From NCBI RefSeq assembly GCF_021462265.1, contig NZ_JAJONF010000004.1, forward strand, positions 186,001 to 250,000: a DNA stretch of 64,000 nt, given 5' to 3'. Position 1 is the first letter of the stretch. Every line of letters begins with the position of its first letter. The notes below the pieces were generated by a model that made no database searches, was not told the DNA's origin, and saw nothing but the letters and a program-made list of their open reading frames with translations. Source of the DNA: Streptomyces shenzhenensis. GTDB lineage: Bacteria; Actinomycetota; Actinomycetes; Streptomycetales; Streptomycetaceae. Below, one piece after another: positions 42,063 to 55,545 of this stretch. The translations under genes and the position numbers were made by a program.

Positions 42063-42497
42063 ATGCCTCCCAAGAAGAAGAAGGTCACGGGGCTCATCAA
42101 GCTCCAGATCAACGCCGGTGCGGCGAACCCGGCTCCGCCGGTCGGCCCCGCGCTGGGCCAGCACGGCGTCAACATCATGGAGTTCTGCAAGGCCTACAAC
42201 GCCGCCACCGAGTCGCAGCGCGGTTGGGTCATCCCGGTCGAGATCACGGTCTACGAGGACCGGTCCTTCACCTTCGTCACCAAGACCCCGCCGGCCGCGA
42301 AGATGATCCTCAAGGCCGCTGGTGTCGAGAAGGGCTCCGGCGAGCCGCACAAGACCAAGGTCGCCAAGATCACCGAGGCGCAGGTCCGCGAGATCGCCCA
42401 GACCAAGCTTCCCGACCTGAACGCCAACGACCTGGACGCCGCGTCGAAGATCATCGCCGGCACCGCCCGCTCCATGGGCATCACGGTCGAGGGCTGA
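42063..42497 (+). CDS. rplK: 50S ribosomal protein L11
   Basis: 144 residues. Standard L11: [39 protein letters not shown], and [21 protein letters not shown] with RNA-binding C-terminal domain [18 protein letters not shown]11 with L10 and L12 forms the GTPase-associated centre and is the thiostrepton site. Upstream TATACC at 41976-41981 is a possible -10 but has a poor -35. Confidence 0.96.
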
Positions 42498-42578
42498 ACC
42501 CCACCTTCGTAGAACCACCGTGGTAGGGCCTGCTCGGCCCGTACACCACGACTCCTTCAGAACACACAGGAGCAAGTT

Positions 42579-43304
42579 GTGAGCAAGCGCAGCAAGGCCC
42601 TTCGCGCTGCGGACGAGAAGATCGACCGGGAGAAGCTCTACGCCCCGCTCGAGGCCGTCCGTCTCGCCAAGGAGACCTCCACGACCAAGTTCGACGGCAC
42701 CGTCGAGGTCGCCTTCCGCCTGGGTGTCGACCCGCGCAAGGCCGACCAGATGGTCCGTGGCACCGTGAACCTCCCGCACGGCACCGGTAAGACCGCCCGG
42801 GTCCTGGTCTTCGCGACCGGTGACCGTGCCGAGGCCGCGCGTGCCGCGGGCGCCGACATCGTCGGCGCCGACGAGCTCATCGACGAGGTGGCGAAGGGCC
42901 GTCTGGACTTCGACGCCGTCGTCGCCACCCCGGACCTCATGGGCAAGGTCGGCCGCCTCGGCCGCGTCCTCGGCCCGCGTGGTCTGATGCCGAACCCGAA
43001 GACCGGCACCGTCACCCCTGACACGGCCAAGGCCGTCACGGAGATCAAGGGCGGCAAGATCGAGTTCCGCGTCGACAAGCACTCGAACCTGCACTTCATC
43101 ATCGGCAAGACGTCCTTCGACGACGACAAGCTGGTGGAGAACTACGGCGCGGCGCTGGAGGAGATCCTCCGTCTGAAGCCGTCCGCCGCCAAGGGCCGCT
43201 ACATCAAGAAGGCCGCGGTCAGCACCACCATGGGCCCCGGCATCCTGGTCGACCCCAACCGCACCCGCAACCTCCTCGTCGAGGAGGACCCGGCCGCCGT
43301 CTGA
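42579..43304 (+). CDS. rplA: 50S ribosomal protein L1
   Basis: 241 residues, GTG with CACAGGAGC upstream. Recognised by [68 protein letters not shown] and [19 protein letters not shown]1 stalk protein and translational repressor of the rplKA mRNA in many bacteria. Ends with the acidic tail LVEEDPAAV. Confidence 0.96.
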   Translation: MSKRSKALRAADEKIDREKLYAPLEAVRLAKETSTTKFDGTVEVAFRLGVDPRKADQMVRGTVNLPHGTGKTARVLVFATGDRAEAARAAGADIVGADELIDEVAKGRLDFDAVVATPDLMGKVGRLGRVLGPRGLMPNPKTGTVTPDTAKAVTEIKGGKIEFRVDKHSNLHFIIGKTSFDDDKLVENYGAALEEILRLKPSAAKGRYIKKAAVSTTMGPGILVDPNRTRNLLVEEDPAAV

Positions 43305-43353
43305 GCCCCGCGCTCGGTCCGGTAGCCGCGTCAGGGACGCGACACCACCAGGA

Positions 43354-43386
43354 CGGGCCCCGCAGCCGAAAGGCTTGCGGGGCCCG
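43354..43386 (+). terminator. rplKA terminator
   Basis: CGGGCCCCGCA (43354-43364) pairs with TGCGGGGCCCG (43376-43386), loop with GAAA. Lies 50 bases after the rplA stop. Confidence 0.8.
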
Positions 43387-43471
43387 TTCCGCTGTTCGTA
43401 CGACTTCCCCCGCTCTGTCCGTGCGCTGGGTTAGCGTCGGGGGTGAGGGGACCTTCACGGGGGTGGGCGGG

Positions 43472-44377
43472 ATGAAGAGCCGGCGCGTGCGGCGTAGAGC
43501 CTTCTCGATCGCGGTGGCGGCCGCGCTGACGGGGGTGGCCGCCTGTTCAGCGGGGGGTTCCGGAGGCTCCGGCGGCACGGACCGGGCCGACGCCCGCGCC
43601 GTGAACCGGGCCGGCCCCGTCGCCGCGCTGCGCTCCGCGGCGAAGTCCACCAGCGGCGCCGACTCCGCCCGGATCCGCTCCACCACCATGGGCTCCCTGC
43701 TGTCCATGACGACGCGCGGCAGCCTCGCCTGGGACGGCGGCATCACCGGCACGGTCACCATCACCTGCACCGGCGGCAGCACGGCCGAGCTGATGCGCCG
43801 GCTCGGTACGACGTCGATGCAGGCCCGCTACCTGCCCGACGCCTACTACGCGAGGATGAGCGACACGTTCGCCGCGCAGACGGGCGGCAGGCACTGGATC
43901 CGGTACGGGTACGACGACCTGGCCGCTCTCCCCGGCGGCTCGGGCGGGCTGCTCAAGGACCAGATGCAGAACACCACGCCCGACAAGGCGGTGCAGATGC
44001 TGCTGGCCTCCGGCGACGTGCGGAAGGTCGGCGAGGAGAAGGCCGACGGCCAGGCCACCACCCACTACGCGGGCACGGTGCGGGTGGCCCGCCTGGCCGG
44101 GCGGAGCAGCGGTCTCACGGCGAGCCAAGTGGCCGCTCTGCGGAAGCAGCTCACCCAGGCCGGTGTCGGCACCGAGACCGTCGACGTCTGGGTCAACGAC
44201 CGGGACCTGCTGGTCAAGAAGACCGAGAAGGCCGAGACGGCGACCGGCACGATGACCCAGACCGCGCACTACAGCGACTACGGCGTCAAGGCCGACGCGC
44301 GGCGGCCCCCGGCCGGCGACACCGCGGACTTCAGGACGCTGCTCAAGAGGCGGGGCGCGAGCGGGCCGGCCTCCTGA
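43472..44377 (+). CDS. Putative lipoprotein (LppX/LprAFG-like) inserted between rplA and rplJ
   Basis: 301 residues from an ATG; an in-frame lead of 17 residues is rejected as it would bury the signal. Lipoprotein signal MKSRRVRRRAFSIAVAAALT with lipobox VAAC (Cys25), then a Gly/Ser linker. The rest resembles the actinobacterial lipid-binding lipoprotein fold: TTMGSLLSMTTRGSLAWDG, MQARYLPDAYYARMSDTFAAQ, ADGQATTHYAGTVRVARL, VDVWVNDRDLLVKK. Attached to the outer membrane leaflet of the cytoplasmic membrane. Unrelated to its ribosomal neighbours, though an equivalent gene sits here in other Streptomyces. Confidence 0.85.
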   Translation: MKSRRVRRRAFSIAVAAALTGVAACSAGGSGGSGGTDRADARAVNRAGPVAALRSAAKSTSGADSARIRSTTMGSLLSMTTRGSLAWDGGITGTVTITCTGGSTAELMRRLGTTSMQARYLPDAYYARMSDTFAAQTGGRHWIRYGYDDLAALPGGSGGLLKDQMQNTTPDKAVQMLLASGDVRKVGEEKADGQATTHYAGTVRVARLAGRSSGLTASQVAALRKQLTQAGVGTETVDVWVNDRDLLVKKTEKAETATGTMTQTAHYSDYGVKADARRPPAGDTADFRTLLKRRGASGPAS

Positions 44378-44445
44378 GCGGGCCGGGCGCGCCGCCGAGG
44401 CCACCCGGCCGACCCCCCTCGGCGGCCTGGACGGGGCCGATTTGC

Positions 44446-44471
44446 TTGACAGTGCACCGGTCCCGTAGGCT
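44446..44471 (+). promoter_or_regulatory. Candidate rplJL promoter
   Basis: TTGACA at 44446-44451 and TAGGCT at 44466-44471. The spacing is only 14, or 18 if TTGCTT at 44442-44447 is the -35. The -10 fits the Streptomyces form TAGxxT, and the L10 leader begins within ten bases. Confidence 0.4.
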
Positions 44472-44475
44472 CCTA

Positions 44476-44660
44476 ACGAAGCCAAAGACCGCTGGTCGTT
44501 GCCGTGTGCTCGCAAGAGCGTGCGGTGGCCGAAGGATCCGCTGAACCGCGGACGACCCGCGCAGGTGACTGTGGAAGTGCTCCCGGAGACGCATGCATGA
44601 CGTGTGTGACCTCGGTCGAGCTACGCCCCGTGCGCCTGCGCCGGGGCGTTTCGTTTTCCT
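44476..44660 (+). ncRNA. Ribosomal protein L10 leader (autoregulatory mRNA element)
   Basis: Long untranslated leader ahead of rplJ holding the conserved L10-binding core GAAGCCAAAGACCGCTGGTCG (44478-44498 zone, read here in part as AAGACCGCTGGTCG) and the downstream GAAGGATCCGCTGAACCG block. It ends in an attenuator: CGCCCCG (44624-44630) pairing with CGGGGCG (44642-44648), then TTTCGTTTT. L10(L12)4 binding is known to repress its operon in this family. The fold beyond these pairings is not checked. Confidence 0.75.
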
Positions 44661-44708
44661 CAGCCCCTTCCGAGCGGTCGTCATCACCCGGAAGGAGGCC
44701 GACGCTCT

Positions 44709-45239
44709 ATGGCAAGGCCCGACAAGGCTGCCGCGGTAGCCGAGCTGACGGAGCAGTTCCGCAGCTCGAACGCCGCCGTGCTGACCGAGTACCGGGGTCT
44801 CACCGTGGCGCAGCTCAAGACGCTGCGCCGGTCGCTCGGTGAGAACGCCCAGTACGCCGTGGTGAAGAACACGCTGACCAAGATTGCGGCCAACGAGGCC
44901 GGGATCACGACGCTCGACGACCTGTTCAACGGTCCGACGGCGGTCGCCTTCGTCACCGGTGACCCGGTGGAGTCGGCGAAGGGTCTTCGTGACTTCGCCA
45001 AGGACAACCCGAACCTCGTCATCAAGGGCGGTGTCCTTGACGGCAAGGCGTTGTCCGCCGACGAGATCAAGAAGCTTGCGGACCTCGAGTCCCGCGAGGT
45101 TCTGCTCGCCAAGCTGGCGGGCGCCCTGAAGGGCAAGCAGACGCAGGCTGCTCAGGTCTTCCAGGCGCTCCCGTCGAAGCTCGTCCGCACCGTGGACGCG
45201 CTTCGCGCCAAGCAGGACGAGCAGGGCGGTGCCGAGTAA
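44709..45239 (+). CDS. rplJ: 50S ribosomal protein L10
   Basis: 176 residues, ATG with GGAAGGAGG (44691-44699). [32 protein letters not shown] is the L10 N-terminal domain; [16 protein letters not shown] follows. The C-terminal helix [23 protein letters not shown] binds L12 dimers. Anchors the L12 stalk. Confidence 0.96.
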   Translation: MARPDKAAAVAELTEQFRSSNAAVLTEYRGLTVAQLKTLRRSLGENAQYAVVKNTLTKIAANEAGITTLDDLFNGPTAVAFVTGDPVESAKGLRDFAKDNPNLVIKGGVLDGKALSADEIKKLADLESREVLLAKLAGALKGKQTQAAQVFQALPSKLVRTVDALRAKQDEQGGAE

Positions 45240-45363
45240 CTCGGCTCGCGAAATGACCGCCGCCTGAGGCCCAGCGCCTGAGGCAGAGGTCGTAGCGGGC
45301 CGAACGTACGCCCGCCAGACATGTACATCCGGCACCAGCCGAATTAGTGGAAGGAAAGCCAAA

Positions 45364-45744
45364 GTGGCTCTCACCCAGGACGAACTGCTCGCCGAGTTCG
45401 AGACGATGACCCTGATCCAGCTCTCCGAGTTCGTGAAGGCGTTCGAGGAGAAGTTCGACGTCACCGCCGCCGCCGCGGTCGCCGTTGCGGGCCCCGCCGC
45501 CCCGGGCGCCCCGGTCGAGGCCGCTGAGGAGCAGGACGAGTTCGACGTCATCCTCACCGGCGCCGGCGACAAGAAGATCCAGGTCATCAAGGTCGTGCGT
45601 GAGCTGACCTCCCTCGGTCTGAAGGAGGCCAAGGACCTCGTGGACGGCGCCCCGAAGCCCGTTCTCGAGAAGGTCGCCAAGGAGGCCGCGGAGAAGGCCG
45701 CCGAGTCCCTCAAGGGCGCCGGCGCCTCCGTCGAGGTCAAGTAA
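45364..45744 (+). CDS. rplL: 50S ribosomal protein L7/L12
   Basis: 126 residues, GTG start with GGAAGG upstream. N-terminal dimerisation domain [31 protein letters not shown], Ala/Pro hinge, C-terminal factor-binding domain [40 protein letters not shown]. Stimulates EF-Tu and EF-G GTPases. Acts with rplJ in one operon. Confidence 0.97.
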   Translation: MALTQDELLAEFETMTLIQLSEFVKAFEEKFDVTAAAAVAVAGPAAPGAPVEAAEEQDEFDVILTGAGDKKIQVIKVVRELTSLGLKEAKDLVDGAPKPVLEKVAKEAAEKAAESLKGAGASVEVK

Positions 45745-45779
45745 GGCCTCTGAGGTCGAGCAGACCTCTGTGCGCTGAA

Positions 45780-45798
45780 ACACCCCCCTCGGGGGTGT
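45780..45798 (+). terminator. Attenuator/terminator after rplL
   Basis: ACACCCCC (45780-45787), loop CTC, GGGGGTGT (45791-45798). Only 36 bases after the rplL stop. Since rpoB follows, partial readthrough would set the ratio of ribosomal to polymerase transcripts. Confidence 0.7.
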
Positions 45799-45811
45799 AA
45801 CGCGCAGACCG

Positions 45812-45847
45812 CGAAGAGCGATCATCCATCCGGGTGGTCGCTCTTCG
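45812..45847 (+). terminator. Second hairpin in the rplL-rpoB gap
   Basis: CGAAGAGCGA (45812-45821) pairs with TCGCTCTTCG (45838-45847); inner pairs CATCC/GGGTG near the ATCC loop. Could be an RNase III processing site or a second attenuator, as seen between rplL and rpoB in other bacteria. Confidence 0.6.
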
Positions 45848-46107
45848 GCGTTCCCGGAGGGCCGACCACGGTTGCCTTGCACCCGTGACGGCGGGGGGTA
45901 TGGTGATCTTCGTTGTGTCTCCGGCGCACCGGGTTTGCGCGAGGGGGCCTTGACGAACCGCACGCAGCGCGCAATTCTCAGGACGCGTCGCCAGAACGGT
46001 CCGAATCCGAGGCATGGATCGGCGACGAAGAGGGCAGTATCAACGTGCGTTGAGGGCAGGCAGGGCGCAGGCGTTGACGATGACGAGGGTCTCAGAAATT
46101 GGGGACT

Positions 46108-46136
46108 GGACATCAGTGTGCCAAGTGGCTACACTG
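46108..46136 (+). promoter_or_regulatory. rpoB promoter
   Basis: TGGACA (46108-46113), 17-base spacer, TACACT (46131-46136). Best match to the housekeeping consensus in this gap, about 160 bases ahead of the rpoB start, leaving a long leader. Confidence 0.55.
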
Positions 46137-46297
46137 ACCCTTTGCGCTGCCTGTTAGCTGTCCCCTGCCCGTCACCAGGGGTCTAACCTCACCCGAATGC
46201 CGACGACCTAACTCCTCTGAACTGGGGTTTCCGTCTCTGCGTCCGGGAAGGGACCGGGGAGCGCGTAGTGAGTCCGAGCCCTCGGAAGGACCCCCTC

Positions 46298-49200
46298 TTG
46301 GCCGCCTCGCGCACTGCCTCGAACGCGAATATGAACAACGGCGCCAGCACCGCCCCGCTGCGCATCTCCTTTGCAAAGATCAAGGAGCCTCTCGAGGTTC
46401 CCAACCTGCTCGCGCTGCAGACCGAGAGCTTTGACTGGCTGCTCGGGAACACCGCCTGGCAGAGTCGGGTCGAGGAGGCTCTGGAGTCCGGTCAGGACGT
46501 CCCCACCAAGTCCGGTCTGGAGGAGATCTTCGAGGAGATCTCCCCGATCGAGGACTTCTCCGGGTCGATGTCGCTGACGTTCCGCGACCACCGCTTCGAG
46601 CCGCCGAAGAACAGCATCGACGAGTGCAAGGAGCGCGACTTCACGTACGCGGCCCCGCTCTTCGTCACGGCCGAGTTCACCAACAACGAGACCGGTGAGA
46701 TCAAGTCCCAGACGGTCTTCATGGGCGACTTCCCGCTCATGACGAACAAGGGCACCTTCGTCATCAACGGCACCGAGCGTGTCGTGGTGTCGCAGCTGGT
46801 CCGCTCGCCCGGTGTCTACTTCGACTCCTCGATCGACAAGACGTCCGACAAGGACATCTTCTCCGCCAAGATCATCCCGTCCCGGGGTGCCTGGCTGGAG
46901 ATGGAGATCGACAAGCGCGACATGGTCGGTGTCCGTATCGACCGCAAGCGCAAGCAGTCGGTCACCGTGCTGCTCAAGGCGCTCGGCTGGACGACCGAGC
47001 AGATCCTCGAGGAGTTCGGCGAGTACGAGTCGATGCGCGCCACTCTGGAGAAGGACCACACCCAGGGCCAGGACGACGCGCTGCTCGACATCTACCGCAA
47101 GCTGCGTCCGGGCGAGCCCCCCACGCGCGAGGCCGCGCAGACGCTCCTGGAGAACCTGTACTTCAACCCGAAGCGCTACGACCTCGCCAAGGTCGGCCGC
47201 TACAAGGTCAACAAGAAGCTGGGCGCGGACGCCCCGCTCGACGCCGGCATCCTGACCGTCGAGGACATCATCTCGACGATCAAGTACCTGGTGAAGCTGC
47301 ACGCCGGCGAGACCGAGACGGTCGGTGACAGCGGCGGCTCCATCGTCGTCGAGACCGACGACATCGACCACTTCGGCAACCGTCGTCTGCGCAGCGTCGG
47401 CGAGCTCATCCAGAACCAGGTCCGCACCGGTCTGGCCCGTATGGAGCGCGTCGTCCGCGAGCGCATGACCACCCAGGACGTCGAGGCGATCACGCCGCAG
47501 ACCCTGATCAACATCCGGCCGGTCGTCGCCTCCATCAAGGAGTTCTTCGGCACCAGCCAGCTGTCCCAGTTCATGGACCAGAACAACCCGCTGTCGGGTC
47601 TCACCCACAAGCGTCGTCTGTCGGCTCTTGGCCCGGGTGGTCTCTCCCGTGAGCGGGCCGGCTTCGAGGTCCGTGACGTGCACCCGTCGCACTACGGCCG
47701 TATGTGCCCGATCGAGACCCCTGAAGGCCCGAACATCGGTCTGATCGGCTCGCTCGCCTCCTACGGCCGGGTCAACGCGTTCGGTTTCGTCGAGACCCCG
47801 TACCGCAAGGTCGTCGACGGCCAGGTCACCGACGAGGTGGACTACCTGACCGCCGACGAGGAGGACCGGTTCGTCATCGCGCAGGCCAACGCCGGCCTCA
47901 CCGACGAGATGCGCTTCTCCGAGGCCCGGGTACTCGTCCGCCGTCGTGGCGGCGAGGTCGACTACGTCGCCGGTGACGACGTGGACTACATGGACGTCTC
48001 GCCGCGCCAGATGGTGTCGGTCGCGACCGCCATGATCCCGTTCCTGGAGCACGACGACGCCAACCGTGCCCTCATGGGCGCGAACATGATGCGCCAGGCC
48101 GTGCCGCTGATCAAGAGCGAGTCCCCGCTCGTCGGCACCGGCATGGAGTACCGCTCCGCGGTCGACGCCGGCGACGTGGTCAAGGCCGAGAAGGCCGGTG
48201 TGGTCCAGGAGGTCTCCGCGGACTACATCACCACCGCCAACGACGACGGCACGTACATCACCTACCGCCTGGCCAAGTTCGCCCGCTCCAACCAGGGCAC
48301 CTCGGTCAACCAGAAGGTCATCGTGCTGGAGGGCGACCGGGTCGTCGAGGGCCAGGTCCTCGCCGACGGTCCCGCCACCCAGAACGGCGAGATGGCCCTC
48401 GGCAAGAACCTGCTCGTGGCGTTCATGCCGTGGGAGGGTCACAACTACGAGGACGCGATCATCCTGTCGCAGCGCCTCGTGCAGGACGACGTCCTCTCCT
48501 CGATCCACATCGAGGAGCACGAGGTCGACGCCCGTGACACCAAGCTCGGCCCCGAGGAGATCACCCGGGACATCCCGAACGTCTCCGAGGAGGTCCTCGC
48601 CGACCTCGACGAGCGCGGCATCATCCGCATCGGCGCCGAGGTCATCGCCGGTGACATCCTCGTCGGCAAGGTCACCCCGAAGGGTGAGACCGAGCTGACG
48701 CCCGAGGAGCGCCTGCTGCGCGCGATCTTCGGTGAGAAGGCCCGTGAGGTCCGTGACACCTCGCTGAAGGTGCCGCACGGCGAGACCGGCAAGGTCATCG
48801 GCGTGCGCGTCTTCGACCGCGAGGAGGGCGACGAGCTGCCGCCGGGCGTGAACCAGCTGGTCCGCGTCTACGTCGCGCAGAAGCGCAAGATCACCGACGG
48901 TGACAAGCTCGCCGGCCGCCACGGCAACAAGGGTGTCATCTCGAAGATCCTGCCCATCGAGGACATGCCGTTCCTCGAGGACGGAACTCCGGTCGACATC
49001 ATCCTCAACCCGCTCGGCGTACCGTCCCGAATGAACCCGGGGCAGGTCCTGGAGATCCACCTCGGCTGGCTCGCCAGCCGCGGCTGGGACGTCTCCGGTC
49101 TCGCCGACGACTGGGCCCAGCGGCTCCAGGCCATCGGTGCCGACCAGGTCGCCCCGCACACCAACGTCGCCACCCCGGTCTTCGACGGTGCCCGCGAGGA

Positions 49201-49783
49201 CGAGCTGGCGGGTCTGCTGCAGCACACCATCCCGAACCGCGACGGCGACCGCCTGGTGCAGCCGTCCGGCAAGGCGCGGCTGTTCGACGGCCGCAGCGGT
49301 GAGCCGTTCCCGGAACCGATCTCCATCGGTTACATGTACATCCTGAAGCTGCACCACCTGGTCGACGACAAGCTGCACGCCCGGTCGACCGGCCCGTACT
49401 CGATGATCACCCAGCAGCCGCTGGGCGGTAAGGCCCAGTTCGGTGGCCAGCGGTTCGGCGAGATGGAGGTGTGGGCGCTGGAGGCGTACGGCGCCGCCTA
49501 CGCCCTCCAGGAGCTGCTGACCATCAAGTCCGACGACGTCACCGGCCGTGTGAAGGTCTACGAGGCCATCGTCAAGGGCGAGAACATTCCCGAGCCCGGC
49601 ATCCCCGAGTCCTTCAAGGTGCTCATCAAGGAGATGCAGTCGCTCTGCCTGAACGTGGAGGTGCTGTCCAGCGACGGTATGTCCATCGAGATGCGTGACA
49701 CCGACGAGGACGTCTTCCGCGCTGCGGAGGAGCTCGGCATCGACCTGTCCCGGCGCGAGCCGAGCAGCGTCGAAGAGGTCTGA
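46298..49783 (+). CDS. rpoB: DNA-directed RNA polymerase beta subunit
   Basis: 1161 residues from TTG with GGAAGGA eight bases upstream; a GTG at 46268 would add ten residues but has no site. The length equals that of S. coelicolor RpoB as I remember it. Landmarks: [21 protein letters not shown], the rifampicin region [19 protein letters not shown] then [14 protein letters not shown] (47549-47648, no resistance-type change visible), [15 protein letters not shown], and [25 protein letters not shown]. Forms the catalytic core with RpoC. Confidence 0.97.
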   Translation: MAASRTASNANMNNGASTAPLRISFAKIKEPLEVPNLLALQTESFDWLLGNTAWQSRVEEALESGQDVPTKSGLEEIFEEISPIEDFSGSMSLTFRDHRFEPPKNSIDECKERDFTYAAPLFVTAEFTNNETGEIKSQTVFMGDFPLMTNKGTFVINGTERVVVSQLVRSPGVYFDSSIDKTSDKDIFSAKIIPSRGAWLEMEIDKRDMVGVRIDRKRKQSVTVLLKALGWTTEQILEEFGEYESMRATLEKDHTQGQDDALLDIYRKLRPGEPPTREAAQTLLENLYFNPKRYDLAKVGRYKVNKKLGADAPLDAGILTVEDIISTIKYLVKLHAGETETVGDSGGSIVVETDDIDHFGNRRLRSVGELIQNQVRTGLARMERVVRERMTTQDVEAITPQTLINIRPVVASIKEFFGTSQLSQFMDQNNPLSGLTHKRRLSALGPGGLSRERAGFEVRDVHPSHYGRMCPIETPEGPNIGLIGSLASYGRVNAFGFVETPYRKVVDGQVTDEVDYLTADEEDRFVIAQANAGLTDEMRFSEARVLVRRRGGEVDYVAGDDVDYMDVSPRQMVSVATAMIPFLEHDDANRALMGANMMRQAVPLIKSESPLVGTGMEYRSAVDAGDVVKAEKAGVVQEVSADYITTANDDGTYITYRLAKFARSNQGTSVNQKVIVLEGDRVVEGQVLADGPATQNGEMALGKNLLVAFMPWEGHNYEDAIILSQRLVQDDVLSSIHIEEHEVDARDTKLGPEEITRDIPNVSEEVLADLDERGIIRIGAEVIAGDILVGKVTPKGETELTPEERLLRAIFGEKAREVRDTSLKVPHGETGKVIGVRVFDREEGDELPPGVNQLVRVYVAQKRKITDGDKLAGRHGNKGVISKILPIEDMPFLEDGTPVDIILNPLGVPSRMNPGQVLEIHLGWLASRGWDVSGLADDWAQRLQAIGADQVAPHTNVATPVFDGAREDELAGLLQHTIPNRDGDRLVQPSGKARLFDGRSGEPFPEPISIGYMYILKLHHLVDDKLHARSTGPYSMITQQPLGGKAQFGGQRFGEMEVWALEAYGAAYALQELLTIKSDDVTGRVKVYEAIVKGENIPEPGIPESFKVLIKEMQSLCLNVEVLSSDGMSIEMRDTDEDVFRAAEELGIDLSRREPSSVEEV

Positions 49784-49880
49784 CGGGAGTCCGGCGGGCC
49801 CTGAGCCATCAGGGCCCCGCCGACCCCCAGGCCCCCGTATCAGACCAAAGACTCACAACCCTGAGAGGGATTGACGCATA

Positions 49881-53780
<3,900 letters not shown>

Positions 53781-53791
53781 CAGGTGGTTCT

Positions 53792-53832
53792 GAAGGGCGG
53801 TCACCCCGTTTCGTACGGGGTGGCCGCCCTTC
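53792..53832. terminator. rpoBC terminator
   Basis: GAAGGGCGG-t-CACCCCGT (53792-53809) pairs with ACGGGGTG-g-CCGCCCTTC (53815-53832) around TTCGT. It also faces the minus-strand gene that ends at 53838, so it likely serves both. Confidence 0.85.
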
Positions 53833-53837
53833 GGCTG

Positions 53838-54149
53838 TCAGCGCCTGTTCCGCGAGCGGGCGTGCAGGTGGTGCAGCCGTGTGCGGACGTCGGGGTGCGA
53901 GGCCAGTAGCCGCGCGAGCACGCCTTCCTTGTCGAGGGACAGCCCCGCAGCCGTGACGGCGGCTCGTTCGGACCGCTCCCTGTCGTGTTCCTCACACAGC
54001 ACCGCCATCAGCTGCGGCGCGAAGCCGAGGGCCGCCGCGTGCTCGTCGGCCCGCAGCTCGGGGCGCCGCGCAGAACGGCCGGCGCGGTGTGGTCGGGCGG
54101 AGCCCTCGCCGATGATGCGGCGCGGGACGTCGGGGCGGGGGACGGCCAT
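53838..54149 (-). pseudogene. M48-type metalloprotease C-terminal remnant (or small derived gene)
   Basis: 103 residues from MAVPRPDVP. The C-terminal half reads ELRADEHAAALGFAPQLMAVL, then LLASHPDVRTRLHHLHAR. That matches the ExxAD-x-A-A-x-LG and SHPP-x-x-R-I-x-x-L endings of M48 peptidases such as HtpX. The N-terminal membrane helices and the HExxH motif are missing; the first 50 residues are Arg/Pro-rich and look non-native. It is either a decayed protease gene or a repurposed small protein. The gene has no clear partner between rpoC and rpsL. Confidence 0.5.
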
Positions 54150-54661
54150 TCGCCGCCCCTTTCGGGCCTGCCCGCCGGGCACCGTGGCGGCGGCACGTGC
54201 CGGAAAGGCCGTCCTGGCGCATCATGGAGCCGCTGCCGGCTCTGCCGGTCGCCGGACGGGCGCTGATCCTCACCGTCCGGCGTTGTGGCGGTGGTGGCTT
54301 CCGTCACGGCGGACGGCAGGGAGCGTGAGCTGCGGCGACGTAGCCTTATGAGGTGACGGCACGGTGAAAACGAAGATCACGCACGGCGTAGGGCCTTGAC
54401 ACGGTCCGTATGACGATGCGGGCCGGGTTCTTTTGTTTTGACCGAAGTGATTGCGCTGGGTACGCTCAGACCTTGTGCCTGGGGTGTGCCCTGATCCTCG
54501 TGCGTGCCTTCAAACCGCACCGGAGTGACGAAGCGGCCACCGTGATTCGTGCCTTCTTCTGCCTCGCGGCGGGAGTTCGCGGGATCCGACACACCCGACC
54601 GCGTGGGTCGGAGATGTTCCAGGTTAGCTGTACCTATCGGCACACAGAAACCGGAGAAGTA
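54150..54661. other. 512-base region upstream of rpsL
   Basis: The right part holds the rpsL promoter candidate. I see no gene in the left part: several short frames on both strands have Arg/Ala-rich composition and no recognised motif. It might include the lost 5' portion of the M48-like remnant, but nothing could be aligned. Confidence 0.55.
54438..54466 (+). promoter_or_regulatory. rpsL-rpsG-fusA-tuf promoter
   Basis: TTGACC (54438-54443), 17-base spacer, TACGCT (54461-54466). About 190 bases ahead of the rpsL GTG. A second TTGACA at 54395 has no matching -10. Confidence 0.55.
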
Positions 54662-55033
54662 GTGCCTACGATCCAGCAGCTGGTCCGCAAGGGCCGGCAG
54701 GACAAGGTCGAGAAGAACAAGACGCCCGCACTCGAGGGTTCCCCTCAGCGTCGTGGCGTCTGCACGCGTGTGTTCACGACCACCCCGAAGAAGCCGAACT
54801 CGGCCCTGCGTAAGGTCGCGCGTGTGCGTCTGACCAGCGGGATCGAGGTCACCGCTTACATTCCGGGTGAGGGACACAACCTGCAGGAGCACTCCATCGT
54901 GCTCGTGCGCGGCGGCCGTGTGAAGGACCTGCCCGGTGTTCGCTACAAGATCATCCGCGGTTCGCTCGACACCCAGGGTGTCAAGAACCGCAAGCAGGCC
55001 CGCAGCCGCTACGGCGCCAAGAAGGAGAAGTAA
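54662..55033 (+). CDS. rpsL: 30S ribosomal protein S12
   Basis: 123 residues, GTG with GGAG upstream. [20 protein letters not shown] is the actinobacterial N-terminus. The streptomycin-relevant Lys43 ([14 protein letters not shown]) and Lys88 ([13 protein letters not shown]) are unchanged. First gene of the str operon, with rpsG two bases after its stop. Confidence 0.97.
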   Translation: MPTIQQLVRKGRQDKVEKNKTPALEGSPQRRGVCTRVFTTTPKKPNSALRKVARVRLTSGIEVTAYIPGEGHNLQEHSIVLVRGGRVKDLPGVRYKIIRGSLDTQGVKNRKQARSRYGAKKEK

Positions 55034-55035
55034 GA

Positions 55036-55506
55036 ATGCCTCGTAAGGGCCCCGCCCCGAAGCGCCCGGTCATCATCGACCCGGTCTACGGTTCTCCTCT
55101 GGTGACCTCCCTCATCAACAAGGTGCTGCTGAACGGCAAGCGCTCCACCGCCGAGCGCATCGTGTACGGCGCCATGGAGGGCCTGCGCGAGAAGACCAGC
55201 AACGACCCGGTCATCACGCTGAAGCGCGCGCTGGAGAACATCAAGCCGACCCTCGAGGTCAAGTCCCGCCGTGTCGGTGGTGCGACCTACCAGGTCCCGA
55301 TCGAGGTCAAGCCGGGCCGTGCGAACACGCTCGCCCTGCGCTGGCTGGTCGGTTACTCCCGCGCCCGTCGCGAGAAGACCATGACCGAGCGTCTGCTCAA
55401 CGAGCTTCTCGACGCTTCGAACGGCCTCGGTGCGGCCGTCAAGAAGCGCGAGGACACGCACAAGATGGCCGAGTCCAACAAGGCCTTCGCGCACTACCGC
55501 TGGTAG
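55036..55506 (+). CDS. rpsG: 30S ribosomal protein S7
   Basis: 156 residues. [39 protein letters not shown] is the S7 N-terminus; [24 protein letters not shown] is its core, and the beta-hairpin binds 16S rRNA. The start is two bases after the rpsL stop, so translation is coupled. Assembles the head of the small subunit. Confidence 0.97.
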   Translation: MPRKGPAPKRPVIIDPVYGSPLVTSLINKVLLNGKRSTAERIVYGAMEGLREKTSNDPVITLKRALENIKPTLEVKSRRVGGATYQVPIEVKPGRANTLALRWLVGYSRARREKTMTERLLNELLDASNGLGAAVKKREDTHKMAESNKAFAHYRW

Positions 55507-55545
55507 TCGCAGTCCACATCGAGACCGAGAGAAGACTGAAGCCTT

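Larger units (their letters stand above)
45745..46297. other. 553-base rplL-rpoB intergenic region
   Basis: No gene. It contains a GC hairpin (45780-45798), a longer hairpin (45812-45847), and a good promoter (46108-46136). The rest has a scattered -10-like TATGGT at 45899-45904 preceded by TTGCAC with a 16-base gap. This arrangement allows rpoBC to be read from rplJL as well as from its own promoter. Confidence 0.7.

Noticed and set aside
44504..44842. Possible small gene over the L10 leader
   Set aside because: It overlaps the conserved leader and the rplJ start in another frame and contains no known motif.
46268..46297. Alternative GTG start for rpoB
   Set aside because: The TTG at 46298 has a GGAAGGA site at good distance and gives the expected 1161 residues.
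46208..49378. Very long minus-strand open frame across rpoB (about 1056 codons)
   Set aside because: It is an antisense shadow created by the GC-rich third positions of rpoB; its sequence is Val/Leu/Asp/Gly/Arg-rich low complexity without any family motif.
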